From: Haloplasma contractile SSD-17B
GTDB taxonomy: Bacteria; Bacillota_I; Bacilli_A; Haloplasmatales; Haloplasmataceae
Length of the DNA: 44,522 bases
Assembly: GCF_000215935.2 (NCBI RefSeq)
Contig: NZ_AFNU02000017.1
Location: forward strand, 1 to 44,522
Reading direction: 5' to 3'
In this document: positions 9,542 through 18,824 of the stretch, in pieces
Numbering within the stretch: position 1 is the first letter of the stretch
How the letters are laid out: every line of letters begins with the position of its first letter
Position numbers and translations under genes: made by a program
The notes under the pieces: generated by a model
Told to the model about the DNA's origin: nothing
Databases searched by the model: none
Seen by the model: only the letters and a program-made list of their open reading frames with translations

Positions 9542-10774
9542 ATGGAACATTGTATAGAATTAAAAAATATAACAAAGAAATATAAGATTTATGACTCTAA
9601 AGCACAACGCTTATTTGATATCGTAACCAAAAAAAATAAAGCGAATTTATTTACAGCGCTTAATAATATAAATATATCAGTTAAAAAAGGTGATATAGTC
9701 GGAATAATGGGAGTAAATGGATCAGGAAAGTCAACACTCCTTAAAATAATATCAGGCGTAACTTATGCTACTGAAGGTCAAATGAAAATAGATGGTCGAG
9801 TATCTTCTCTATTAGAATTGAGTGCTGGATTTGATGAGAATTCTACAGGTATAGAAAACATATATCTAAAAGGTTTATTGATTGGAATGGATAAAAAGGA
9901 AATCAATAAAATAGTCAATGATATAATTGAATTTGCAGCTATAGGTGACTATATACATCAACCAGTTAGGATGTACTCTAGTGGTATGAAAGCAAGGTTA
10001 GGTTTCTCTATATCTATACATGTGCAGCCTGATATATTAATTGTAGACGAGGCACTTTCTGTTGGAGATGAAGCGTTCAGAATAAAATGCTATAATGCAA
10101 TAAATGACATTAAAGAAGAAGGAGCGACAATTTTATTCGTGAGTCACTCATTGTCACAATTGAAAACATTTTGTAATAAGGGTATTTGGCTAAATACTGG
10201 TGAAATTAAGGCAGTAGGTGATATAGGAGAAGTAATATTTAAATATAGACAATTCTTAAAAACATTAAACAATAATGAAGAAGAAAATGAAAATTTTGAA
10301 TCTAAGACGAAAAATAAAAAAGAGAATCATAAAATTGTAACGTTGGATCATATTTTTAAGCGTTTAGGTGCTTCTATGAGAAATAAAAATAATGAAAAGA
10401 CTTACACATTTGGTATTAAAGATGAAATTAAAATAAATTGTACTTATGAAATATCAAAACCTATGAAATATATTAAAGTAAAATTTAAAATAACTGATGA
10501 TAATAATAATTTAATTTATGAAAATAACTTAAGTGATGAACAATATAATTTATCTGGAGAGTCAGGTACGTATGATCTACGTATAACGTTAAATAATAGT
10601 TCTTTGTTACCAGGTGCCTACTTTGTGGATATGCTTCTATTTGATGAAAGTTTATTAAATAAAATTTATATCATAAAAAAACAAGGTATTGAAATTAAAT
10701 ACGAGCAAAAAAATGATAAGGGCGAAGGTATGGTTTTACTAGAACATCAGTTATATACTAAAAAAAGGGTATGA
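9542..10774 (+). CDS. Polysaccharide ABC transporter ATPase with C-terminal extension (Wzt/TagH-like)
   Basis: A 410-residue ATPase partner of the preceding permease. Walker A is GVNGSGKS at about residues 57-64, the signature is YSSGMKARLGFS near residue 145, Walker B is ILIVDEALSVGDEAF, and the switch His lies in FVSHS. Residues 1-250 are the ATPase. Residues about 270-410 are a separate beta-rich domain, as in Wzt proteins, where that domain recognises the non-reducing end of the glycan (known for O9a-type Wzt). This suggests that a terminal modification decides export. The next gene encodes a methyltransferase-like protein, a plausible maker of that mark. The stop TGA is 4 bases before the next ATG. 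Confidence 0.9.
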   Translation: MEHCIELKNITKKYKIYDSKAQRLFDIVTKKNKANLFTALNNINISVKKGDIVGIMGVNGSGKSTLLKIISGVTYATEGQMKIDGRVSSLLELSAGFDENSTGIENIYLKGLLIGMDKKEINKIVNDIIEFAAIGDYIHQPVRMYSSGMKARLGFSISIHVQPDILIVDEALSVGDEAFRIKCYNAINDIKEEGATILFVSHSLSQLKTFCNKGIWLNTGEIKAVGDIGEVIFKYRQFLKTLNNNEEENENFESKTKNKKENHKIVTLDHIFKRLGASMRNKNNEKTYTFGIKDEIKINCTYEISKPMKYIKVKFKITDDNNNLIYENNLSDEQYNLSGESGTYDLRITLNNSSLLPGAYFVDMLLFDESLLNKIYIIKKQGIEIKYEQKNDKGEGMVLLEHQLYTKKRV

Positions 10775-10778
10775 TAGC

Positions 10779-11579
10779 ATGAGAAGATTTTGGGAATCTA
10801 CAATAAAACCAATTATATCTAATCTGGATAATATTAAACATATTGTTGAGGTTGGGAGTGATCGTGGTTATAATACCGAAAATTTAGCAAAATTTTGTAA
10901 TAGTCATGGAGCAAAATTAACAGTAATAGATCCATTTATTAAGTATGAATTCAATAAAATTAAAGACTTAAATCTTAATTCCATTCATTTAAATAAAATA
11001 AGTCTAGAAGCCTTAAAAGATTTAAAAGATATTGATGTTATTCTCTTAGATGGAGATCACAATTGGTATACAGTTTATAATGAACTTTGTGTATTGAACA
11101 GCAACAATAAATTTCCACTTATTTTTGCACATGATGTAGGTTGGCCTTATGACCGTCGCGATTTATATTACAATCCAAATGATATTCCTGATGAATTTAC
11201 TAATGATTATGAAAAAGCTGGTATGATACTAGGATTTAATAATCTATTTAAAAACAAGGGACTTAATACTCATTTATACAACTCCATTGAAAGAGATATT
11301 TCCAGATGTGGAGTTCTAACAGCGATTGAAGATTTTTGTAATAATAATAGTAATATTGACGTTTATATAATAAGTGGATTCCATGATCTTGCTATTATAT
11401 ATGATAAGAGAATATATAATTATTATTTTTTTGACAAACTTATAGATAAAACATTACATATGAAATCCTTAGAGAAAGAAAGACTTCAATACCTTATAAA
11501 ATCAAAAGATTCAGAAAACACGATAAAAAAATTAAAATCGAAAATAGAACAATTAAGTGAAGTTTCAGCAGATGATTAA
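10779..11579 (+). CDS. Class I methyltransferase-like protein with coiled-coil tail
   Basis: A 266-residue protein. IVEVGSDRGYNTENLAKF (about residues 22-39) looks like the SAM-binding motif I, LTVIDPF is the acidic end of the second strand, and VILLDGDHNWYTVYNEL matches the Methyltransf_24 group. The last 40 residues (from about 225) are rich in K, E and L and predicted to form a coiled coil, which could bind the neighbouring coiled-coil glycosyltransferase. Directly after the Wzt-like ATPase, a role in capping or marking the growing glycan is attractive, but this is inference. Substrate unknown. Confidence 0.75.
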   Translation: MRRFWESTIKPIISNLDNIKHIVEVGSDRGYNTENLAKFCNSHGAKLTVIDPFIKYEFNKIKDLNLNSIHLNKISLEALKDLKDIDVILLDGDHNWYTVYNELCVLNSNNKFPLIFAHDVGWPYDRRDLYYNPNDIPDEFTNDYEKAGMILGFNNLFKNKGLNTHLYNSIERDISRCGVLTAIEDFCNNNSNIDVYIISGFHDLAIIYDKRIYNYYFFDKLIDKTLHMKSLEKERLQYLIKSKDSENTIKKLKSKIEQLSEVSADD

Positions 11580-11622
11580 AATCAATAAATAACTAGGTAT
11601 TTATATAGGAGGTACGTTAAGT

Positions 11623-14600
11623 ATGTACAATAATGAGGAACAATCCACAAGCATTATAGATGACCAATTTAATATTATTAACGATAAAATGGATATTATT
11701 AATAAAAAATTAGACAAGAAATTAAACTCTTCGGACAAGGTAGTAGAAGAGAATAGGAAATTAAAATCAATTAATAAAAAAAATATAAATGAAATCAATA
11801 AATTAAAGGCAGAAATAAAAAAAACAAATAATAAATTAATATTCTATAAGAATGAATTAAAAATATATGAAGACTCAATAAGCTACAGGGTAGGTAAATT
11901 CCTGATAGATTGTGTAAAAAATCCGTTTAAATTATTATTTTTACCCTTTGTATTTATAAAATTTATTTATGAAGGCTTAAAATTTATTTTTGGAAGATCC
12001 TCTCTTTTTAACAAATTTAATTTTAAAAAACGAAATAAAAACAAAAAAAATAATCCTAAAAACAAGGCTTTGAAAGAGTACTCCCCTAAGTTGATAAATG
12101 GTAAATCACAAATAGAAGTGGATATTGTTGTTTGTGTACATAATGCACTTGAAGATGTAAAAGAATGTTTAAACTCACTTTTTAATAAACAAACAATTCC
12201 TTTTAACTTAATTATTGTGGATGATGGTAGCAAAGATGATACGAAAAAATACTTAGAGAGTTTTTCTAACAATGTGAAATGCAAATTATTTAGAAATGAA
12301 ATAGCTCAGGGATATACAATTGCAGCCAATATAGGTTTGAGAAATTCTACTGGTGACTACGTTGTTCTGTTAAATAGCGACACAATAGTAACAGATGGTT
12401 GGTTAGAAAAAATGATCTCTTGTGCAAAAGTTGATAAAGATACTGGAATTGTTGGTCCACTATCCAATGCAGCAAGTTGGCAAACTGTTCCCGAAGTTAT
12501 GGAAAATGGTGATTGGAAAGTAAACACATTACCCTCAAATATCAATCTTGACTTGATGGGCCAAATTGTAGAAGAAGCATCAATTAAGGAATACCCTATT
12601 GTTCCTTTTGTCAATGGTTTTTGTTTTATGATTTCTAGAAAAGTTATAAATACAATTGGAATATTAGATGAAGAGACATTTCCTAAAGGATACGGTGAAG
12701 AAAATGACTACTGTATTCGAGCTATAGATGCAGGATTTAAACTTAGAGTAGCTGATGATACATATATTTTTCATGAGAAATCTAAAAGTTTTTCACACAA
12801 GGTTAGAAAGCAGTTATCTCCTAAAGCTGGACAACTTTTAAAACAAAAACATAGTACAGAAAAAGTAAATAACTTAATCAATCAAATTAAATATGATGTT
12901 ACTTTTAAAAGAATAAGAGAAAGAATTAGTGATACATTAGATTATTTTAATAAGTTTAATATCGGTAATAATGTTAAAATTGGATTTATATTAACAGCAA
13001 AAGGTGGAGGTGGAGGAGTAAATTCTGTTGTTCAGGAAACTAAAGGATTAAGAAAATTTGGATTAGATGTAAAAATTTTAAATCTGACAAAGTATAAAGA
13101 TAAATTTCTATATTTCTATCCAGATGCTGAAGATTATACAGAATTTTACTCATCTAAATCTGAAATAGCAAAAGCAATGAAAAACTATCATATGGGAATT
13201 GCAACTGTTTTTACCACCGTAACAATACTAAAAGCGGCTTTGAACAGAAATAAAAATCTAATACCACTATACTATGCACAAGATTATGAAGTCTTATTCT
13301 TTGATAAAGATCATCATTATCATAAAGAAGCCTATGATTCGTATACAGCGATCAATAAAAATAGTATGTTTGCGAAAACATATTGGATTATTGAACAAAT
13401 AGAACAAGAACATAAAAGAAGAGTTACAAAGGTCCAACCAAGTGTTGATTTGAGTACATATAATCCTTACTTAAACTTAAAATATAATCCTGACAAGATA
13501 ATTAGAATATCAGCCATGGTAAGACCATCTACTCCTAGAAGGTCACCAGCTGAAACTGTTCAGTTGATGAGAGAAATCAAAGATAAATACAAAAACAAAG
13601 TAAAAATAATGTTATTTGGTTGCACTGAAAATGAACTGATGAATTTAAATGTTCCACTTGACTTTGAATATAGTAATTTTGGTGTAATTCCTGCTGAAAA
13701 AGTGAGAGAAATTCTGATGAATTCAGATATATTTGTAGATTTATCTACATATCAAGCCTTTGGTAGAAGTGGAATTGAAGCTATGGCCTCTGGATGTGTA
13801 CCTATATTACCAGTAGAGGGCGGAGTAAATGAGTATGCTATTAATGGGGAAAATTCATTTGTAATTGATACCCTAGATTATCAAAATGCTGCAGATAAAA
13901 TAGCGTATTTAATAGATTTTCCAAATGAACTTCATGATATGAAGGCAAGTGGATTACAAACCGCAAAAAAATTTAATATTAGAGGAGCTAGTTTTAGTGA
14001 GCTACTCTTATTTATGAAAGTATTTAATGAAAACAAAAATGATTCTGATAACACTAATATGTCTTTAGGATACAAATTTTCTACACGTAAAAACGGTTGT
14101 CCTTCAGGTTCTGCCTATGTGCGGATTCTTTCACCTTTAGATAATTGTGATACTAAATCTATTAATCTTAATAAACTAAAAATTTCTAAAAATAACTTAG
14201 ATTCACTAATGGTAGACACAGTAATTACTCACAGAGATGCCATAACTCCTGAAGAGGTTAAACGTCTTAAATCTAGGGATGTTAAAGTTATATATGACTT
14301 AGATGATGATTTAATTGACATAAAACCATGTGTTGCTGAATTAATATCTTTAGCTGATCTTGTTACAGTAACGAATAATAAATTAAAGAAAAAATTAGTA
14401 CCATTGAACAATAGAATAGAAGTAATTCCAAATTATATTGATAAGGATTTATGGTTTCAATTTAACAAAAAGTTTTTTAATACTAAAAAAATATCAGAGC
14501 AAAGAAAAATTGGTTATATAGGAACGCCTTCCCATATTTCTAATTTAAATCATATTGAAGAGAATATAAAGAGGTTTATTGATGACAATAAATTCAAATT

Positions 14601-15021
14601 AACAACGACCTTTGAACATCCGGTTTCGGAAGAACTAAATATTAGAGTTGACAATTACCCTAATTATATAAAAGAGTTGTACAAGAAGACAAATGAAATT
14701 ATGTTTGCTATTGCCCCATTAGAAATAAATGAATTCAATATATTCAAAAGTTATTTGAAATATTTAGAGTATACTGCACTAGGATTACCTGCAGTTTTCA
14801 CATCTCATAAGGATATAGATTTTAATGATGTAATTATTCATGAACAAAACGGTTTGCTTTCTCCTGATAATCACAATTGGGATAAAAATCTAAAGAGAAT
14901 GATGAATAAAGAATTACGTAAGAGTATCATTAACAATGCACGCCATGATATAGAAGAAAATCATCTTATGTCTATAGGTGTAAAAAAATGGATAGAAGTA
15001 ATAAAATCCTGTTATCATTAA
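11623..15021 (+). CDS. Multidomain glycosyltransferase (coiled coil + GT2 + two GT4-like domains)
   Basis: A 1132-residue protein with four visible parts. Residues 1-90 are polar and coiled-coil-like. Residues about 92-120 contain a hydrophobic stretch. Residues about 155-400 form a GT2 domain (VDIVVCVHNALEDVKECL, IIVDDGSKDDT, VVLLNSDTIVTDGW). Residues about 445-800 form a GT-B domain (GFILTAKGGGGGVNSVV, YYAQDYEVLFF, YQAFGRSGIEAMASGCVPILP) resembling WsaF-like rhamnosyltransferases. Residues about 825-1132 form a second GT-B-like domain (VIYDLDDDLID, GYIGTPSHISNL, TALGLPAVFTS). Multi-active-site enzymes of this kind build rhamnose-rich S-layer or O-glycans. AGGAGG at 11607-11612 supports the ATG. 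It ends the operon. Confidence 0.85.
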   Translation: MYNNEEQSTSIIDDQFNIINDKMDIINKKLDKKLNSSDKVVEENRKLKSINKKNINEINKLKAEIKKTNNKLIFYKNELKIYEDSISYRVGKFLIDCVKNPFKLLFLPFVFIKFIYEGLKFIFGRSSLFNKFNFKKRNKNKKNNPKNKALKEYSPKLINGKSQIEVDIVVCVHNALEDVKECLNSLFNKQTIPFNLIIVDDGSKDDTKKYLESFSNNVKCKLFRNEIAQGYTIAANIGLRNSTGDYVVLLNSDTIVTDGWLEKMISCAKVDKDTGIVGPLSNAASWQTVPEVMENGDWKVNTLPSNINLDLMGQIVEEASIKEYPIVPFVNGFCFMISRKVINTIGILDEETFPKGYGEENDYCIRAIDAGFKLRVADDTYIFHEKSKSFSHKVRKQLSPKAGQLLKQKHSTEKVNNLINQIKYDVTFKRIRERISDTLDYFNKFNIGNNVKIGFILTAKGGGGGVNSVVQETKGLRKFGLDVKILNLTKYKDKFLYFYPDAEDYTEFYSSKSEIAKAMKNYHMGIATVFTTVTILKAALNRNKNLIPLYYAQDYEVLFFDKDHHYHKEAYDSYTAINKNSMFAKTYWIIEQIEQEHKRRVTKVQPSVDLSTYNPYLNLKYNPDKIIRISAMVRPSTPRRSPAETVQLMREIKDKYKNKVKIMLFGCTENELMNLNVPLDFEYSNFGVIPAEKVREILMNSDIFVDLSTYQAFGRSGIEAMASGCVPILPVEGGVNEYAINGENSFVIDTLDYQNAADKIAYLIDFPNELHDMKASGLQTAKKFNIRGASFSELLLFMKVFNENKNDSDNTNMSLGYKFSTRKNGCPSGSAYVRILSPLDNCDTKSINLNKLKISKNNLDSLMVDTVITHRDAITPEEVKRLKSRDVKVIYDLDDDLIDIKPCVAELISLADLVTVTNNKLKKKLVPLNNRIEVIPNYIDKDLWFQFNKKFFNTKKISEQRKIGYIGTPSHISNLNHIEENIKRFIDDNKFKLTTTFEHPVSEELNIRVDNYPNYIKELYKKTNEIMFAIAPLEINEFNIFKSYLKYLEYTALGLPAVFTSHKDIDFNDVIIHEQNGLLSPDNHNWDKNLKRMMNKELRKSIINNARHDIEENHLMSIGVKKWIEVIKSCYH

Positions 15022-15143
15022 TTAATATATATTGAATAGTAGTAGGGAATATCTATTAAGAAGATAGAATTTGTTAATGAACATTATAATAACTTGGAAG
15101 GCTGAGTTAAATATAAAGTTAATGATAAAATTAAAACTTATTT

Positions 15144-15177
15144 AAAAACTATCTCAAATTTTATGAGATAGTTTTTT
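15144..15177 (+). terminator. Strong terminator ending the rhamnose/export operon
   Basis: A near-perfect 13-bp stem (15144-15156 with 15164-15176), 7-base loop, T-rich right arm and matching A-rich left arm, so it may work in both directions. The rest of 15022-15317 holds no gene. Confidence 0.85.
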
Positions 15178-15261
15178 CTTAATTTAAGCTATTCAAATAT
15201 TGATGGAATTTTAACAAAAAAGTATAGTTAATTTAGTCTAGAATTTTTAATGCGAATATTA

Positions 15262-15315
15262 TATAATAATAGAGGAAAACATAATAATATGGGTGAAACT
15301 TGGACTAAGGGGAGG
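15262..15315 (+). promoter_or_regulatory. Probable promoter and RBS of the GT2/ugd unit
   Basis: TATAAT at 15262-15267 follows the operon terminator; no good -35 is seen 17 bp upstream. A strong RBS AAGGGGAGG lies at 15307-15315 and favours the ATG at 15321 over the one at 15318. Confidence 0.45.
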
Positions 15316-15320
15316 TTATG

Positions 15321-16205
15321 ATGAGTAAATTAGGTTTTATTATTGTACAATATAATAATTATGAAGATACAATTAATTGTATAGAGTCAATTAACCAAAC
15401 AATGAAACAGAATGATTATTATATAGTTGTTGTAGATAATGATTCCCCTAATGATGCATATATTCAAAGTAAAAATATCTTTGAATCAAATGAACATGTA
15501 TATGTTGTACAAGCTAATGATAATCTAGGGTATGCAACAGGTGCTAACTTTGGGGTTAAGGAAATCTTAAACGTATATGAACCAGATATCATATGTGTAT
15601 TAAATAATGATATTATTTTCAAGACGGATGATTTATTAAAAGAGGTACATTTATTAAGTAACCCATATGACATAATAGCGCCTAATATATTTAGAAAGTA
15701 CGATGGCATTCCTCAAAATCCACAACCTACTATTTCCTATTCTCTCTCATGGATTAATACCTATGTATTTTTCTATCGATTATTATCTTTCTTCCATATA
15801 TTTTACTTAGACTTTATTCCTTTTTATTTAGCAGTTAAGGTTATGGGCAGGTATTATGCACAGGAAGAAATAGATTATTCCGAGGAGCAATTTATAAATA
15901 AGGCACATGGTAGTTGTATTTTCTTTACTAAGGAATACGTAGACCGTTATAAAGGAAACGTAATGCATCCAGATACTTTTTTATTTCTAGAAGAAGACTT
16001 CCTTTCACTACGTTGTAAATTATATAATCAAAAAATCTTATTTGCACCTAGCCTTAAGATTATTCATCTTGAAGATCATTCAATGGATTCAATATTTAAG
16101 AACTTTAGAAAAAAACGAAAATTCGTATATAAAAATCACTTAAAATCATTTAAAGCATTCAAAAAGTATTATAAAAGAAATCGCAAAAGTATAGAAAGGG
16201 TTTGA
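15321..16205 (+). CDS. Glycosyltransferase family 2
   Basis: A 294-residue GT2 enzyme with IIVQYNNYEDTINCIESI at the N-terminus, VVVDNDSPND, NDNLGYATGANFG and VLNNDI as the metal-binding acidic pair. A hydrophobic, aromatic patch near residues 138-165 (SWINTYVFFYRLLSFFHIFYLDFIPFYL, split here as a description) suggests membrane contact. The C-terminus is very basic. It stands alone after the operon terminator and is followed 4 bases later by the UDP-glucose dehydrogenase gene, so it may use UDP-glucuronate as donor. That is inference. Start chosen at the second of two tandem ATGs because of RBS spacing. Confidence 0.87.
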   Translation: MSKLGFIIVQYNNYEDTINCIESINQTMKQNDYYIVVVDNDSPNDAYIQSKNIFESNEHVYVVQANDNLGYATGANFGVKEILNVYEPDIICVLNNDIIFKTDDLLKEVHLLSNPYDIIAPNIFRKYDGIPQNPQPTISYSLSWINTYVFFYRLLSFFHIFYLDFIPFYLAVKVMGRYYAQEEIDYSEEQFINKAHGSCIFFTKEYVDRYKGNVMHPDTFLFLEEDFLSLRCKLYNQKILFAPSLKIIHLEDHSMDSIFKNFRKKRKFVYKNHLKSFKAFKKYYKRNRKSIERV

Positions 16206-16209
16206 TGAT

Positions 16210-17496
16210 ATGAAGTTAGCAGTAGCAGGAACAGGGTATGTAGGATTAGTCACAGGAGTATGTTTAGCACATGTAGGACATAACGTGATTTGTGTTGACA
16301 TTGACGAAGAAAAAGTAAACACAATGAAAAGCGGAGTGTCCCCCATTTATGAACCAGGATTAGAGGAGTTAATGAAGGAAAGTTACAATGATGGAAAACT
16401 TGACTTTACTACTGACTTTGTATCTGCGTACAAAGATGCTGATGTAATTTTTATCGGGGTGGGTACTCCAGAACGTGAAGATGGATCAGCAAATTTAGAT
16501 TATGTATTTGGAGTTGCAAAACAAATTGCAGAGAGCATAGAACAAGATTGTCTCATAGTTGTTAAGTCAACTGTTCCTATAGGGACAAATGATCGTGTAG
16601 AGGGACATATCAAGAAACACTTGAAGCATGATGTTAATGTAGAGGTTGCGTCAAATCCTGAATTCTTAGCACAGGGTTCTGCTGTTAAAGACACGCTTGA
16701 AGCAAGTCGCATTGTAATAGGAGTAGAGAGTAACAATGCAGAACAGATCTTAAAGAAAGTTTATACTCCTTTTAATCAGCCAATTGTATCCACTAATCGT
16801 CGAAGTGCTGAAATGGTTAAATACGCTTCTAATGACTTCCTAGCGTTAAAGATATCTTTTATGAATGATATAGCAAACTTATGTGAATTAGTTGGTGCTA
16901 ATATTGAAGATGTAGCAGAAGGAATGAGTTTTGATCCTCGTATCGGTAACAAATTCTTAAATGCAGGTATTGGTTATGGTGGTTCATGTTTCCCGAAGGA
17001 TACAAAAGCACTGCACTGGTTAGCTAGTGAGCATGGCTATGAACTTAAAACCGTTAAAGCAGCAATCGAAGTCAATGAAATTCAACGCTTTAAATTACTT
17101 AAGAAAGCTCGTGATTATTTTGAAACAATGAATGGAGTAAATGTAGCAGTACTAGGTCTAACCTTTAAACCAGGAACTGACGATTTGCGTGAAGCGCCAT
17201 CACTACCAAATGTCAAGGCATTGATTGAAGAGGGTGCTAATGTTAAAGCATATGATCCTGTTGGTGTTGATAACTTTAAGAAATATTATCCTACAGAAAT
17301 AGACTACACAGATACACCACAAGAAGCATTAAAGGGTGCTGATATCTGTTTAATCTTTACTGAGTGGGGAGAAATCAAAGAGTTATCTCCAAGCTCATTC
17401 AAAGAGTTAATGAAAACTCCATTAGTGTTAGATGGACGTAACTGTTATAGACCTGAGGATATGAAAGATATAAACTATTACTCAGTAGGGCGATAG
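16210..17496 (+). CDS. ugd: UDP-glucose 6-dehydrogenase
   Basis: Oxidises UDP-glucose to UDP-glucuronate with NAD. The 428-residue length is standard. GTGYVGLVTG at residues 7-16 is the Rossmann motif, VKSTVPIGT and ASNPEFLAQGSAV are family blocks, and GYGGSCFPKD (near residue 260) carries the catalytic Cys. VLGLTFKPGTDDLREAPS marks the C-terminal domain. The name could also be tuaD. It is read with the preceding GT2 and ends at a terminator. The next gene, galU, makes its substrate, so the two support an acidic sugar in the surface glycan. Confidence 0.96.
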   Translation: MKLAVAGTGYVGLVTGVCLAHVGHNVICVDIDEEKVNTMKSGVSPIYEPGLEELMKESYNDGKLDFTTDFVSAYKDADVIFIGVGTPEREDGSANLDYVFGVAKQIAESIEQDCLIVVKSTVPIGTNDRVEGHIKKHLKHDVNVEVASNPEFLAQGSAVKDTLEASRIVIGVESNNAEQILKKVYTPFNQPIVSTNRRSAEMVKYASNDFLALKISFMNDIANLCELVGANIEDVAEGMSFDPRIGNKFLNAGIGYGGSCFPKDTKALHWLASEHGYELKTVKAAIEVNEIQRFKLLKKARDYFETMNGVNVAVLGLTFKPGTDDLREAPSLPNVKALIEEGANVKAYDPVGVDNFKKYYPTEIDYTDTPQEALKGADICLIFTEWGEIKELSPSSFKELMKTPLVLDGRNCYRPEDMKDINYYSVGR

Positions 17497-17508
17497 TTAG
17501 ACTATTAG

Positions 17509-17535
17509 GGAACTACTTAAATGTGGTTCCTTTTT
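17509..17535 (+). terminator. Intrinsic terminator after ugd
   Basis: GGAACTAC (17509-17516), loop of 6, GTGGTTCC (17523-17530), one G-T pair, then TTTTT. Confidence 0.85.
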
Positions 17536-17592
17536 CTAAAGTTAACTTTAGGTTTATTTCTTTAATTTTACACAAACTAATCATAATCATAT

Positions 17593-17620
17593 GTTACATT
17601 AAAAAATTTTATGTTATAAT
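17593..17620 (+). promoter_or_regulatory. Promoter of galU
   Basis: Extended -10 TGTTATAAT at 17612-17620 with a weak -35 GTTACA at 17593-17598 (16-bp spacer). RBS AAGGGGGA follows, shortly before the ATG at 17654. galU therefore has its own promoter, as expected for a gene serving several pathways. Confidence 0.6.
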
Positions 17621-17653
17621 AAACTTACAAATTTAGACAAGGGGGACACAATT

Positions 17654-18541
17654 ATGACAAAAGTAAAAAAGGCCGTAATACCAGCAGCAGGACTCGGAAC
17701 ACGATTCTTGCCAGCTACTAAGGCGCAACCAAAAGAAATGCTACCAATCGTAGATAAACCTACCATCCAATATATTATAGAAGAAGCTGTAGAATCAGGA
17801 ATTGAAGAAATCTTGATCATTACAAGTTCTACTAAACGATCAATCGAGGATCATTTTGATAAGTCATATGAACTTGAAGAAACGCTTAAGAAGAAAGGAA
17901 AAAATGATCTTCTTAAGATTGCTCAAGACATCTCGAACATGGTAAATATCCATTACGTTCGTCAAAAAGAAGCTAAAGGATTAGGGCATGCTATTTACTG
18001 TGCGAAAACTTTTATCAAAGACGAACCCTTTGCTGTTCTTTTAGGTGATGACATTGTAATTAACAAGAATGGACAACCTGCACTAAAACAATTGCTTGAT
18101 CAATATGAAGATGTACAATCTAGTGTAATTGGGGTTCAGACAGTTCCGAATGAGGATGTAAGTAAATATGGAATCTGTGGGCCATCAAAATCTCACGAAC
18201 CACAAGGAAGATTACATAAATTATCGACGATGGTTGAGAAACCAAAGATAGAAGATGCACCTAGTAATTTAGCAGTACTAGGACGTTATGTATTAACACC
18301 TGAAATCTTCGATATGTTAGAAACACAATCAACAGGAGCAGGTGGAGAAATCCAATTAACAGACTCTATTAAACGTTTAATGGATCGCCAAGCAGTGTAC
18401 GCATATGATTTCGAAGGTATGCGTTACGACGTTGGAGATAAGTTCGGATTCATCAAGGCAACAATTGACTTTGCATTAGATCGTGATGATCTTGGTGATA
18501 AAGTTAAAGAACATATTAAGAGTTTGGTTATAGCTGAATAG
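17654..18541 (+). CDS. galU: UTP-glucose-1-phosphate uridylyltransferase
   Basis: Makes UDP-glucose from UTP and glucose-1-phosphate. The 295-residue protein has [19 protein letters not shown] at the N-terminus, the [14 protein letters not shown] motif, and LLGDDI for metal binding, all canonical for GalU/Gta[21 protein letters not shown] and [13 protein letters not shown] are further family blocks. It is separated from ugd by a terminator and a promoter. Its product feeds UDP-glucuronate synthesis by ugd and probably glycolipid or teichoic acid synthesis. Confidence 0.97.
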   Translation: MTKVKKAVIPAAGLGTRFLPATKAQPKEMLPIVDKPTIQYIIEEAVESGIEEILIITSSTKRSIEDHFDKSYELEETLKKKGKNDLLKIAQDISNMVNIHYVRQKEAKGLGHAIYCAKTFIKDEPFAVLLGDDIVINKNGQPALKQLLDQYEDVQSSVIGVQTVPNEDVSKYGICGPSKSHEPQGRLHKLSTMVEKPKIEDAPSNLAVLGRYVLTPEIFDMLETQSTGAGGEIQLTDSIKRLMDRQAVYAYDFEGMRYDVGDKFGFIKATIDFALDRDDLGDKVKEHIKSLVIAE

Positions 18542-18569
18542 ATTGCAATATTAGGTAAGTCCTTTAATC

Positions 18570-18690
18570 TGTACCCTAAGTCAAGCACTGATTTAAAAAA
18601 AGAATATTTTAAGCTACACTAAGCTGATTCCTGTACTCAACAGGAGTCAGCTTATTTAATTTTCATTGGTATCTTTGGTCATTGTTATTG
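18570..18690 (-). mobile_element. Remnant of IS3-family (IS150-like) transposase C-terminus
   Basis: On the - strand the stretch ending with TAA at 18609-18611 reads LTPVEYRNQLSVA, the typical C-terminus of IS3-family OrfB. Just upstream it reads NNDQRYQ, then a TGA (18663-18665) where Trp is expected, then KLNK. Only about the last 25 codons survive and they are interrupted. TGTACCCTAAGTC at 18570-18582 (+ strand) may be the outer terminal repeat. No other end and no target duplication were found. The palindrome at 18620-18654 lies inside this coding remnant. Confidence 0.6.
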
Positions 18691-18757
18691 TCACCATATA
18701 CATTCGCATTCGTGGAACCGGAACCAAATCACTAGTGTACTGACCTTTCTAAAAAAA

Positions 18758-18802
18758 AGATAAAAATAAAAACCAGAATCAATCTGGTTTTTATTTTTAT
18801 CT
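18758..18802. terminator. Perfect 20-bp hairpin, bidirectional terminator
   Basis: Arms 18758-18777 and 18783-18802 pair without mismatch around a 5-base loop. A-rich and T-rich tails on the two sides allow termination from both strands. It sits between galU (+) and the TPR gene (-), which converge here. Confidence 0.85.
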
Positions 18803-18824
18803 ATAATTAATAACTAAACCTTAA

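Noticed and set aside
18620..18654. Palindrome after galU taken as its terminator.
   Set aside because: There is no T tract, and the right arm reads as the C-terminus of an IS3 transposase on the - strand. The better terminator is the 20-bp hairpin at 18758-18802.
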